A DNA stretch of 64,000 nt from an uncultured Ruminococcus sp. (GTDB taxonomy: Bacteria > Bacillota > Clostridia > Oscillospirales > Ruminococcaceae), in NCBI GenBank assembly GCA_949291125.1, contig CASEUJ010000038.1, positions 1 through 64,000 on the forward strand, written 5' to 3'. Below are positions 25,175 through 33,159 of this stretch, piece by piece (positions within the stretch are counted from its first letter, which is position 1; every line of letters starts with the position of its first letter). The notes beneath the pieces were generated by a model. It saw only the letters and a program-made list of their open reading frames with translations. It made no database searches and had not been told where the DNA came from. The position numbers and the translations under genes are program-made.

Positions 25175-26503
25175 ATGATGTTTTCGCATGTATGCATGCG
25201 GTCGGCGATCGTCTGCGGGCTGGCGGCGGCGTGCGGTCCGGTGTTCTGGCTCTGTGGCATTCGTGCCGGGGTGAGCCGGTGGATCAGTATCGCGCTGACG
25301 CTGGTGATGATGATCGCGGCGCTTTCCGGGTTTCTGTCGATGCTCTTTGCCCGGCTAAAATTTCGTCGCCGTCCGCAGATGGTGCGTGCCGGGCGGCTGA
25401 TCGTGGCTGGGCTATGGCTGGCGGCGGCGATCGCGTGGCTGCCGTTTGATTCGGTATGGCTTCGTGCGATCGGCGGCTTGTGGTTCGGGATCGGCTGGTA
25501 TGGCGGCTGTCGGCTTTCGGCAGTGTCGCTCGACCGGCTGTCCCATCCCTATATCCTGACCGGCATATGCCTGTTCGATACGGCGTCCGGCATATTGTGC
25601 CACGCCTTTGAGCCGAATGCTTCGCTTGTGCCGGTGCTTTGTATCCTTGCGGCAAATCTCTTGTGTGATATTGCCGCGCGCAATGTGCTGGCAATGGAGC
25701 GGTTTCTTTCCAATGGCGGAGAATCGACGCAGGGTGTCCCGAATGGCGTGCGGCGACATAATTTGCGGCTGTTGCTGGGATTTTGTGCGGCGAGCGTCAC
25801 CGTGATGCTGTTTGTGGTGCCGCTTTCGAAGTTTCTTGGCTGGGTTGGCAGGTGGATCGCCGCCGGTGCGTGGTATGTCCTGCGCGATCTCTTGCGGTCA
25901 GATGGCGAAACCGCCGAACCGACGCCGCCCGAACCTGTTGCAAGACAGGTGACGCAGGTCGAACAGAACACCGCCGCAGACTGGGTTTGGATCGGGTTTT
26001 TTGTAGTGATCGTCGGCGGACTTGTCATAGTTTTGATCCGCAATCGCCGGGATATCTCAGAGATGCTTCTGTCGCTCTGGGATCGATTTCGCCGGTGGGC
26101 GGCGGCGCGGCGCAGGCATCGTCCGCTTATGGCGTCGGATGAGCCGCAGTTCTATGCCGAATTTGTCGAAGACCTTTTGACCGACCAGAAGATGCCGCCG
26201 GAACAACCCCTTCGGATGACGCGGCGGCGCTGGAACCGGGCGTATCGCCAGTATCGACGCATGCCCTATGATGCGACAAGATTCCGGCTGGGATTTTCTC
26301 TGATGCTTGCGCGGTTTCCGGTGGATTGTGCCAAGGCGACCGACAGCACGGGCGAGATTCTGCAAAACCTCGTACAGACGGGGCAAGCGCCGCCGCACTG
26401 GGACACATTGACTCGGGATTATGATGCTGTGCGCTATGGCGAAAAGCCGCCGACAGCCGATGCATTCGCCGCGCTCGATGCCGCGCTTGAAACGAAAACT
26501 TAA
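25175..26503 (+). CDS. Multi-pass membrane protein, possibly DUF4129-related
   Basis: The 442-residue protein has about seven hydrophobic segments in the first 230 residues, a further one near 268-290, and a basic cytoplasmic C-terminal domain (about 300-442). The tail resembles the C-terminal region that accompanies transglutaminase-like membrane proteins (DUF4129), but I am not certain. Local GC is high and the protein is Arg-rich. The ribosome binding site is poor; the start could be 25175 or the adjacent ATG at 25178. A strong terminator follows. Confidence 0.55.
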   Translation: MMFSHVCMRSAIVCGLAAACGPVFWLCGIRAGVSRWISIALTLVMMIAALSGFLSMLFARLKFRRRPQMVRAGRLIVAGLWLAAAIAWLPFDSVWLRAIGGLWFGIGWYGGCRLSAVSLDRLSHPYILTGICLFDTASGILCHAFEPNASLVPVLCILAANLLCDIAARNVLAMERFLSNGGESTQGVPNGVRRHNLRLLLGFCAASVTVMLFVVPLSKFLGWVGRWIAAGAWYVLRDLLRSDGETAEPTPPEPVARQVTQVEQNTAADWVWIGFFVVIVGGLVIVLIRNRRDISEMLLSLWDRFRRWAAARRRHRPLMASDEPQFYAEFVEDLLTDQKMPPEQPLRMTRRRWNRAYRQYRRMPYDATRFRLGFSLMLARFPVDCAKATDSTGEILQNLVQTGQAPPHWDTLTRDYDAVRYGEKPPTADAFAALDAALETKT

Positions 26504-26528
26504 GGCAACCCTATAAAACCGCTATCAC

Positions 26529-26569
26529 AAAGCCTTTGGGAACTGTTCTGTTCCTGAGGGCTTTTTTTT
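26529..26569 (+). terminator. Intrinsic terminator closing the 22-26.5 kb unit
   Basis: AAAGCC and GGGCTTT form an outer stem around a GGAAC/GTTCC inner stem, followed by eight T. Confidence 0.85.
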
Positions 26570-26577
26570 GTGGTGCA

Positions 26578-27048
26578 TCAGGTGCGCCGGGTATAAGTGA
26601 GGTAGGTATAGGGGATCGGCGCCGGTACCGTCGCGATCACTTCGCGCAGGAAGTCGCGTTCTTCAAATACGGGGAAGAACGTATCGCCGGGAAAGTCGGC
26701 ATGGATCTCGGTCAGAAAGAGCTTTTGCGCAAGCGAAAGCCCCTCCGCATAGACCGCGCCGCCCCCGGCAAGAAAGACATCGGACGTTGTCACAAGGTCG
26801 AGCGCCGCGGAAAGGGACGATGCCGTCTGGCATCCCGGCGGCGAAAATGATGGATCGTGCGAGAGGACGATCGTAATGCGGTCAGGAAGCGGCCGCCCGA
26901 TCTCGGCATAGGTGCGTCTTCCCATGATGACGGTCTGACCGGTAGTCAGCATGCGAAAGCGGCTTTGTTCGCCGGGGATGTGCCACGGGATTTTGCCCTG
27001 AAACCCGATGACGCGGCGTTCGGCATAGGCGGCGATGAGTGCAAGCAT
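26578..27048 (-). CDS. folA: Dihydrofolate reductase
   Basis: This enzyme reduces dihydrofolate with NADPH. The 156-residue protein has GKIPWHIPGEQSRF, where Glu takes the place of the catalytic Asp/Glu. TVIMGRRTYAEIG, LSHD, VFLAGGGAVYAEGL and a C-terminal YLTYTRR are also present; all are classic DHFR blocks at normal length. AAGGAGAG precedes the ATG. It is monocistronic with its own promoter; no thymidylate synthase gene is adjacent. Confidence 0.95.
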   Translation of the reverse strand: MLALIAAYAERRVIGFQGKIPWHIPGEQSRFRMLTTGQTVIMGRRTYAEIGRPLPDRITIVLSHDPSFSPPGCQTASSLSAALDLVTTSDVFLAGGGAVYAEGLSLAQKLFLTEIHADFPGDTFFPVFEERDFLREVIATVPAPIPYTYLTYTRRT

Positions 27049-27107
27049 AATGGAATCTCTCCTTCAGATGACACAGGATCGTTTCTGCGTGGGTTTGGAT
27101 TATCCAT

Positions 27108-27136
27108 AGTATACCACACCCTTCGGCATTGTGCAA
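27108..27136 (-). promoter_or_regulatory. Promoter of folA
   Basis: On the minus strand TTGCAC and TATACT are separated by 17 nt, about 60 nt upstream of the start codon. Confidence 0.7.
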
Positions 27137-27153
27137 GCGCCCGGACGGATGTT

Positions 27154-28002
27154 TTAGCGATGCTCCGATACTGGCATGCGGTAATTTTTCTTCGGATCGC
27201 GCGAGATTCGGAAGAAATAGCCGCCACAGCGTTCGCGGATGCGTCCGGCAAGCGCCGGATCGAGTGAGATCAGATTATGCAGGTCGAGTTCGCTCGAGAG
27301 AATCGTTGTGCGCGATGCGGCATAGCGTGCATTGATCAGCGCAAACGCTGCCGAAAGCTCTGCGCGGTCTGTGGGAAGGCGATCCTGACCGAGTGGTTTC
27401 AAAAAGTCGTCGATGTAGAGCACTTGTGCACATTCGAGTGCAGAAAAGCGTGCCTGACGCGTCTGGAACTGGCTCAGATCACGCACGACTGATTGCCATA
27501 CCTCATATTGCACCTGAATTCCCTGACGCAGCAGAGCGCCGCACACGGCGGTACAGAGATGGGTCTTTCCGGCGCCGGTCTGTCCGCCGAGATAGAGCCA
27601 CTGTGGGCGCGGCTTTTCGGCATAGCGCATGACGTTTTCTTTGAGATGCTGCTGCCATGTTTCGGGACAGCGATAGCTCTCGAAGGTCTTTGTCCGAAGT
27701 GCCTCACCGAGTCCGGATGCGGCGATATTCTGGCGGCTGCGCCGGATCTCCATACAGTCACAGATCCGGTGGACTTCCGCGCCGTTTCTGAGAAAGGCGA
27801 CCGCACCCTTATTGCGGCATTTCGGACAGTCATAGCCCTTTAGTTTTCCTTCGCTTTGGTTATACCAGTCGCAGTGCATCTGTGCCCATGCCTCTTCGGT
27901 TTCCGGCACATGTACCTGTGACCAGTCAAAAGGAAGTTTCCCATCGGCTTGCGTCATAATCTGCCGGAGCATTGCTTCCGCCGCTTGCTTGTTGAATCCC
28001 AT
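27154..28002 (-). CDS. DnaC/DnaI-like helicase-loader ATPase
   Basis: The 282-residue AAA+ ATPase has Walker A GGQTGAGKTH, Walker B VLYIDDF and a conserved arginine region near the C-terminus. The N-terminal part has a Cys4 zinc-binding group (CPKCRNKG...CDC), as in DnaI and phage loaders. It should load the replicative helicase on DNA. AAAGGAG lies 9 nt before the chosen ATG, which places the start 77 nt inside the upstream gene in another frame. Shorter starts at internal Met codons would lessen the overlap. The partner gene upstream is a phage-type replisome organiser. Confidence 0.85.
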   Translation of the reverse strand: MGFNKQAAEAMLRQIMTQADGKLPFDWSQVHVPETEEAWAQMHCDWYNQSEGKLKGYDCPKCRNKGAVAFLRNGAEVHRICDCMEIRRSRQNIAASGLGEALRTKTFESYRCPETWQQHLKENVMRYAEKPRPQWLYLGGQTGAGKTHLCTAVCGALLRQGIQVQYEVWQSVVRDLSQFQTRQARFSALECAQVLYIDDFLKPLGQDRLPTDRAELSAAFALINARYAASRTTILSSELDLHNLISLDPALAGRIRERCGGYFFRISRDPKKNYRMPVSEHR

Positions 28003-28978
28003 GATTTTGCTCCTTTCCCTGATACTTGCCCTCAAGAATCTTGACAAAATTGCTTTCGCACATCATCCAGTCAAAGTCTGCCGTCCAGCCGCGGCTGTTG
28101 GCGCCCTGTAGAAATGCGCTCTGTTCGGCATAGGTAAAGACCCGACGGAATTCTGCAAGCGGATGTTCGCGGATCCGTGCCGTCACTGCACGCCGTCGTT
28201 TCCCGGACATCCCACGCAGTTTCGGGAAGCTGACGCAGATCGCATGATACAGCGCGGCGATCTGTTCCGGAGAAGTCGGTGATGCTGCTGCCGCCTTTGC
28301 AGAAGGCGTGTGTGGCGTCTGCTCTTTCTGTTTCTCTCTCTCTTTCTCTATCTCTATCTCTGTGTAACAAGTTGGAACATCATCGGGAACATTGTTACAC
28401 TCGCCTTGAACATTGTTACACCCACCCTGAACATTGTTACATTCATTCGGAACATTGTCGGGAACAATGTTACACTCACTTTGAACATTGTTACATTCAT
28501 TCGAAACATCGCCTTGAACATTGTGGCGTTCGATTTGCATATCCTCGCGAATCGCATCACGAGTTTCGGCATCCTGTTTTGCTGTGGTGTCGGTTTTGGG
28601 AACATCGCGCTTTGCACGTGTATGCCGCATCCGTTGTGCGGCTGTGGATTCTGTCCCTACCGCCGCATGTGCCTCTTCCAGATAAAACGTTTCCGCGTTT
28701 TCCTCTTCGAGCCTGCCATACCTTTTTAATAGGGCAAGGACATGTTCGACATCGTCCTCACGTTCATTGAGATCCATGGCAAGCTCTGCGCAGAAGGTAT
28801 CTTCGATCCCCTCGAAATAGAGCCGCCCTTCATGTGCAATGCTCGCCAGCATCATTTCCAGATAGATGAGAACATAGCGATCGCCGTGTTCGAGCCGTCG
28901 CAGTTTCTTCACCATTTTGTCCCGGAAAAAGTCCTCTTTGAGCTTGAGCCAATAGTACCGCTTTGCCTGTGCCGCCAT
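27926..28978 (-). CDS. Phage-type replisome organiser protein with internal tandem repeats
   Basis: The 350-residue protein opens with a phage replisome organiser N-terminal domain (about residues 1-110; AQAKRYYWLKLKEDFFRD and the GRLYFEGIEDTF block). A roughly 120-residue low-complexity linker follows, with heptapeptide repeats of the form NNVQGEC, then an acidic/basic run EIEIEKEREKQKEQ. A C-terminal domain (about 250-340; RAVTARIREHPLAEF and FDWMMCESNFVKILEG) is typical of DnaD/DnaB-like phage replication proteins. It presumably binds an origin and recruits the loader encoded next. AGGAG precedes the ATG at 28978. Its 3' end overlaps the loader gene. It is a phage-derived or domesticated primosome component. 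Confidence 0.8.
   Translation of the reverse strand: MAAQAKRYYWLKLKEDFFRDKMVKKLRRLEHGDRYVLIYLEMMLASIAHEGRLYFEGIEDTFCAELAMDLNEREDDVEHVLALLKRYGRLEEENAETFYLEEAHAAVGTESTAAQRMRHTRAKRDVPKTDTTAKQDAETRDAIREDMQIERHNVQGDVSNECNNVQSECNIVPDNVPNECNNVQGGCNNVQGECNNVPDDVPTCYTEIEIEKEREKQKEQTPHTPSAKAAAASPTSPEQIAALYHAICVSFPKLRGMSGKRRRAVTARIREHPLAEFRRVFTYAEQSAFLQGANSRGWTADFDWMMCESNFVKILEGKYQGKEQNHGIQQASGGSNAPADYDASRWETSF
28331..28366. repeat. CT-rich microsatellite inside the replisome organiser gene
   Basis: On the plus strand the tract is CT dinucleotides and CTATCT hexamers. It encodes Glu/Ile/Lys/Arg codons on the minus strand. Slippage in the dinucleotide part would shift the frame before the C-terminal domain. 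Confidence 0.7.
28387..28520. repeat. 21-bp tandem repeats in the replisome organiser gene
   Basis: The motif GAACATTGTTACA recurs at 28387, 28408, 28429, 28450 (interrupted), 28462 and 28483, with a degenerate copy near 28504. The usual period is 21 bp, with one 12-bp step. It keeps the reading frame and encodes repeats such as NNVQGEC on the minus strand. Confidence 0.85.
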
Positions 28979-29080
28979 TCGAAACCACTCCTTTTTTTGA
29001 CAACAGATTTCATTCATAAATATTCCAGAGATTGGATTCTGCAAACAACCCCTCTCACTAATACCGACGAAATGGGCAAA

Positions 29081-29102
29081 AGTTGAACGCTAGCGTTCAA
29101 CT
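29081..29102. promoter_or_regulatory. 22-bp perfect palindrome between divergent genes (candidate operator)
   Basis: AGTTGAACGCT is followed directly by its exact reverse complement. It lies in the 295-nt gap between the replisome organiser (minus) and the GH25 lysozyme (plus). The core GAAC-N6-GTTC resembles, but is 2 nt longer than, the Gram-positive LexA box. The rest of the gap is AT-rich and shows nothing else I can name beyond the lysozyme ribosome binding site. Confidence 0.6.
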
Positions 29103-29273
29103 ATGAATAAAAATTTACATCATGTATTATGAAAATTTACAAGTAGAGATAAAATTGCAGGAAAATGGGAATTGGTAGAGAGTGGAAACTCTGGAGAGAG
29201 GGGAGGAGGGTGACAAGTTCACGCGTCCCTCCGTCGGCGCATATATTAACCATAGAAAGGGGGTGATCCATCC

Positions 29274-30167
29274 ATGAAAACGCTTACAACCGCAGGCATC
29301 GACGTTTCAAAATATCAGGGCGATGTGGACTTTGCTGCGGTCAAGCGTGCGGGCTATGATTTTGTGATCATTCGTGCCGGATATGGCAGATACGCCAGCC
29401 AGAAAGACCCGCTTTTTGAATCGCACTATGCGAAGGCGAAAAAAGCGGGGCTTGGCATCGGGACGTATTGGTATAGCTATGCCACTTCCGCCAAAGAGGC
29501 AGCCGAAGAGGCAAAGGCGTGTTTGGAGGTCATCCGGGATAAACAGTTTGACTATCCAGTCTTCTTTGATCTCGAAACACCGGCGGCGTTTGCAATGGGA
29601 AAGACGGTTTGCAGCGATATGGTCAAGTCGTTCTGTAATGCACTCGAAAGCGCCGGCTACTTTGCCGGGCTCTATATCTCGCGCAGTCCGCTCGAAACGT
29701 ATATTACGGCGGATGTGGCAAAGCGCTATGCACTCTGGATCGCAGAATATGCCGATGCATGCAGCTATGACGGTGCGTATGGTATGTGGCAGAGATCGAG
29801 TACCGGTAATGTTGACGGGGTGAATGGCGATGTCGACCTCAACGCATGTTATGTGGATTATCCGGCGATCATCCGCGGCGGCGGATTCAATGGCTATCCG
29901 CGATCTTCCCAAACAAGTGCGCCATCATCGCCCGAGCCGTCCTTGCGCTTTTCAGCAGGGGAGAAGATCGTATTGCGCGATGCCGTGTTGTATGCATCTG
30001 CGACGGCAGTTCGCGGAAGCAAAAAATCCGGCACATTCTATCTCTATGATGATGCTGTCGTACGCGGCAGAATGCGCATCACCAATGCGAAGGAACATGT
30101 CGGAAAAACACCCATCGGGGTTTATGTCACCGGCTGGGTCAGACAGATCGATATGCTGCCTGGATAG
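29274..30167 (+). CDS. GH25 lysozyme-type muramidase
   Basis: This enzyme would cleave the MurNAc-GlcNAc bond of peptidoglycan. The 297-residue protein has a GH25 catalytic domain (about 1-200) with GIDVSKYQG (Asp10) and FFDLE (Asp99, Glu101) as catalytic-site acids. A Ser/Pro linker (about 208-222) leads to a C-terminal domain of about 75 residues, possibly SH3-like. There is no signal peptide, which fits a phage endolysin released through a holin, although no holin gene is seen. AAAGGGGGTGAT precedes the ATG. Together with the adjacent replication genes it may be a prophage remnant. Confidence 0.88.
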   Translation: MKTLTTAGIDVSKYQGDVDFAAVKRAGYDFVIIRAGYGRYASQKDPLFESHYAKAKKAGLGIGTYWYSYATSAKEAAEEAKACLEVIRDKQFDYPVFFDLETPAAFAMGKTVCSDMVKSFCNALESAGYFAGLYISRSPLETYITADVAKRYALWIAEYADACSYDGAYGMWQRSSTGNVDGVNGDVDLNACYVDYPAIIRGGGFNGYPRSSQTSAPSSPEPSLRFSAGEKIVLRDAVLYASATAVRGSKKSGTFYLYDDAVVRGRMRITNAKEHVGKTPIGVYVTGWVRQIDMLPG

Positions 30168-30178
30168 GGAATAAAACG

Positions 30179-30225
30179 AAAAAGTTGCTTCTGACGCAGC
30201 GCATGCATGCAGAAGCAACTTTTTT
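30179..30225. terminator. Bidirectional terminator between lysozyme and flavin reductase genes
   Basis: An at least 14-bp perfect stem, AAAAGTTGCTTCTG and its complement, has A- and T-runs on both sides and serves both convergent genes. Confidence 0.85.
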
Positions 30226-30244
30226 CAGGATGTGTGCCATCGGA

Positions 30245-30763
30245 TCAATTGTGGGGTGATTCCTCCGGCGTATAGGTCGGTGCATTCTTCGGGCTCTTGC
30301 CCTTGATCACCGTATGGAAATAGGCGTATGTCATCGGGAAAGCGTCGGGATTTGTGACATCACAGTCAATCACTTCTCCGAGCAGGATCATATGCGAACC
30401 TGCATCCATCTTGTCCACGACCTTGCAGACGATCCATGCCATGGCCTCGTCCGGCACCGGCATATCGTGGCGGGGCGTTACGGATATGTCCGCAAACTTG
30501 TCTGCATCGCGACTCGAACGATAGCCAAAGCCGCCGATCAGTGCCGGATTGACGTCGGTGGACAAAATCGAAATGGCAAATACGCCGCTTTGTAAAACGG
30601 CATCATGTGTGGCGTTGTCGTGGTTGAGACTGACGGCAATGCGCGGCGGGCTTGATGTGATCTGCATGGCGCTGTTTGCCACACAGCCATATTGTTTCCC
30701 GTCGGATACCGTGGTGATCAGATAGACACCATAGGAGATTTTTTGGAGTGCATTTGTATTCAT
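30245..30763 (-). CDS. Flavin reductase-like FMN-binding protein
   Basis: The 172-residue protein belongs to the flavin reductase (DIM6/NTAB) split-barrel family. It has GVYLITTVSDGKQYGCVANSAMQI at the N-terminus, the FMN-binding-type SPPRIAVSLNHDN, and FAISILS. Members reduce flavins or act as NAD(P)H:flavin/rubredoxin partners in anaerobes. The start at 30763 follows AAAGGAAGGA. It lies 31 nt downstream of the cellulase gene on the same strand and may be expressed by read-through. The partner is unknown. Confidence 0.8.
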   Translation of the reverse strand: MNTNALQKISYGVYLITTVSDGKQYGCVANSAMQITSSPPRIAVSLNHDNATHDAVLQSGVFAISILSTDVNPALIGGFGYRSSRDADKFADISVTPRHDMPVPDEAMAWIVCKVVDKMDAGSHMILLGEVIDCDVTNPDAFPMTYAYFHTVIKGKSPKNAPTYTPEESPHN

Positions 30764-30794
30764 CTGTCCTTCCTTTCTTTCTGTGGATACAGCG

Positions 30795-32795
30795 TTACTG
30801 CTGGGGTCCGAGATGCGATACAAGCTGTACATTGAATTGCAGCAGCAGCATCGCATCGTTGCCGTCCACCATTCCGTCTACATTGCAGTCCGCGTTTTTC
30901 TCGCTCTGTGGTTCGAGAGAAACAATGTTGACCGCACGCTTGTTGAGCAGAATGGTGTCGGAGAGATCAACATCACGGTCGAGGTTGACATCCCCGAGAA
31001 TGGTGGAAACGCCGGACGGGATCACCGCTGTTGTCTCCGTAGAGGTGGATGCATCCGTTTCGCTTGAGGATACTGGCGGCTCTGTCGCATCTGTTACAGT
31101 GGTGGTTTCCGTAGACGCAGAAACTTCTGTTGTCGTCTGTGGATCGGATGATGTATCGGTCGCTATCGTAGTGGTATCTTCAACAGTGGTGACCTCTTCG
31201 GTTGTGGTGGTCAGTTCTTCCGTTGTGGTAGTGGTTTCTTCTGTGGTCGAGGTGGTTTCCTCAGTTGTGGTCGAGGTGGTATCCTCGGTCGTCGTAGTCT
31301 GCGGTTGCGTTGTCGTCATTACCGGCGGCACTTCACCGTTTGCCACAGCCACTTCCGACGGATATACCGTCACGTCGTCGCCGATCTCTGCAACCACTGA
31401 GCCGGTGCCGAAATAGTCATAGAGTGCAGTCGCCGCGCCGACAAGTCCCACCTGATAGTCAAGGGCAACTTCGTTGGAGGTAGCATCTCTTGCGTCATCG
31501 TTGTAGGTGGTAAAGTCTGAGCTTGTGGGGCCGCCGCAGAGTGCGCCATAGAGCGTATAGCCATCGGTGGCAGAATATTTGCCGTTCCAGTTGTTGTATT
31601 CGCTCCAGTCCGGGCTGATTGTCAGTCTGGATGCAGCGCGGTGGTGCGGAGAAGTGGCGGAAACATCGTTATAGCCAACAACAAGGCAGACATTGGCGTT
31701 GTTGTCACCGAGGATATAGTTCATCTGGTTTTTGCACCAATCGGCATAGTTTTTGCCGGATTCTGCCTCATGCTTGGTGCAGACCATGGCACAGATCTGC
31801 ATAAGGGTATTATGCCGCGCACTGCCCCAGCTATTCATGACATAGAACTGGTTCTGGTTGGCATTGACTTTGGAATCGATATAGCTTGTGGCTCTTGACC
31901 AGTCGCCGGTGATTTCTGCGTTGACGATCGCCGCACCGAGCCAGACGCCGCCATAGAAGTAGTCATAAGTCCAGTTGTTTTGATAAGAAGTATACTTATT
32001 GCTCTCTGTCAGATATGCATCTTCCTGTGTTGCTAAGTACAGCCAACCCGCTGCCCACGAAATGACATCTTGGAGATCTTGCGCATTGTTGGCGGTATAC
32101 TGGGCGTTGTCATAGGTGACTGTGCGATATTTGGTCGCAAAGTTATAAAGCGCGGTGGCATACTCAAGGTCTTCCGGATCGCCGAAGTTGAGATAACTCA
32201 GTGCCAGTGCCGCCGCGTATTGTGCCGCAACATCGCTTGCACCGCTTGAGGTGCTGTAGGTTTCGCTTGCATCGCGGTCATACATGACTTCCGGTGCACA
32301 CCATTTGTTGTGGTCATTTCCGGTGTTGCCGACCTGATATACCAGCGATGTCACTTCACTACCGGAGAGCGTGGTAGATTCTTTCATAAAGTCCACAAAA
32401 TAATCGTTGATGACTCTGAAATGCTCGTCTGTACCCGTCTGCTGATAGGCATCGGCATATTCATAGTACATCCAGCCGAGCGTCGATGCCGTAAAGCCGG
32501 TCGGCAGACCGCACTTGATGGTGTCGCCGGCATCGTGGAAACCGCCGGCGCAGACATCGCCCGTGTGGCAGTCGTCTCGCCATGCAAACGCCGAATCCTC
32601 GCCAACCTCGCTGCCGCACATGTTTGCGTCAAAGAAGTACAACGAGTACTGCATGAGCTTTGCGTAGTTGTCCAGCCCGAGATCCGCCGCCGATACGGTA
32701 GAGCCGGACAATGCCGAAACTGTCCCGGTCACGGCGATCGCACAGGCAGAGACGACCGCACAGATCCGGTGTTTCCATTTTTGAAAATACTTCAT
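30795..32795 (-). CDS. Secreted GH9 endoglucanase with dockerin (cellulosomal)
   Basis: The 666-residue protein degrades beta-1,4-glucans. A signal peptide (1-36, cleavage near VSA-AD) is followed by a GH9 catalytic domain (about 38-490) with the catalytic DAGD (Asp88, Asp91), the SPHHR block and the NEVALDYQ acid motif. A Thr/Glu-rich linker (about 494-600) leads to a type I-like dockerin (about 601-666) with two intact calcium loops, DVNLDRDVDLSD and DCNVDGMVDGND. No carbohydrate-binding module is visible. The dockerin implies attachment to a scaffoldin cohesin not encoded here. The start at 32795 gives the signal peptide. Confidence 0.95.
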   Translation of the reverse strand: MKYFQKWKHRICAVVSACAIAVTGTVSALSGSTVSAADLGLDNYAKLMQYSLYFFDANMCGSEVGEDSAFAWRDDCHTGDVCAGGFHDAGDTIKCGLPTGFTASTLGWMYYEYADAYQQTGTDEHFRVINDYFVDFMKESTTLSGSEVTSLVYQVGNTGNDHNKWCAPEVMYDRDASETYSTSSGASDVAAQYAAALALSYLNFGDPEDLEYATALYNFATKYRTVTYDNAQYTANNAQDLQDVISWAAGWLYLATQEDAYLTESNKYTSYQNNWTYDYFYGGVWLGAAIVNAEITGDWSRATSYIDSKVNANQNQFYVMNSWGSARHNTLMQICAMVCTKHEAESGKNYADWCKNQMNYILGDNNANVCLVVGYNDVSATSPHHRAASRLTISPDWSEYNNWNGKYSATDGYTLYGALCGGPTSSDFTTYNDDARDATSNEVALDYQVGLVGAATALYDYFGTGSVVAEIGDDVTVYPSEVAVANGEVPPVMTTTQPQTTTTEDTTSTTTEETTSTTEETTTTTEELTTTTEEVTTVEDTTTIATDTSSDPQTTTEVSASTETTTVTDATEPPVSSSETDASTSTETTAVIPSGVSTILGDVNLDRDVDLSDTILLNKRAVNIVSLEPQSEKNADCNVDGMVDGNDAMLLLQFNVQLVSHLGPQQ

Positions 32796-32895
32796 ATGTG
32801 TTTCACTCCCATTTTGATGAGATCCGTCGCGTCGCAAGATCGATCCGGTGTTTTCCGCATAAAATGAATCGCCGCTGGATCTGATTGATGGTTTT

Positions 32896-32924
32896 ATCAT
32901 ACCATGATTTTTTTACTTTGTCAA
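32896..32924 (-). promoter_or_regulatory. Promoter of the GH9 gene
   Basis: On the minus strand TTGACA and TATGAT are separated by 17 nt, giving a leader of about 95 nt. In the 364-nt gap 32796-33159, apart from this and the terminator at 32979-33025, I see nothing further. Confidence 0.75.
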
Positions 32925-32978
32925 GATAAAATAGAAAAATTGCACATATCCCCGGGCATTTTTTGTGTATGATTTCTC

Positions 32979-33025
32979 AAAAAAAGTCCACCCATGCGAG
33001 CCGGTGTGCCCGTCTGGGTGGACTT
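32979..33025 (-). terminator. Intrinsic terminator downstream of the binding-protein gene
   Basis: AAAGTCCACCC and its exact complement form an 11-bp stem, and the minus strand continues into seven T. It lies about 135 nt past the stop of the gene it would serve. Confidence 0.8.
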
Positions 33026-33159
33026 TGCCGTATCCATGCCGGAGGCGTTCCGGCGGCGGCATCTATTTTCAAGCAGTCGATCTAACGGCGCCGCTGCTAC
33101 TGTTATTGTATGCAGCAAACGCAAAAATGCGACAGGAAATGTCTGGCATCTGTGTCGGA

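Noticed and set aside
28387-28520. Tandem repeats considered as a CRISPR array
   Set aside because: The period is only 21 bp with no unique spacers, and the repeats are in frame within a coding gene; no cas genes are near.
29081-29102. Canonical Gram-positive LexA box
   Set aside because: The half-sites GAAC and GTTC are 6 nt apart rather than 4, so it does not fit the standard box.
30748-31416. Ser/Val-rich 222-residue plus-strand frame opposite the GH9 linker and dockerin
   Set aside because: The low-complexity Ser/Val sequence is the complement of the Thr-rich linker codons (ACN read as NGT/GTN), not a real protein.
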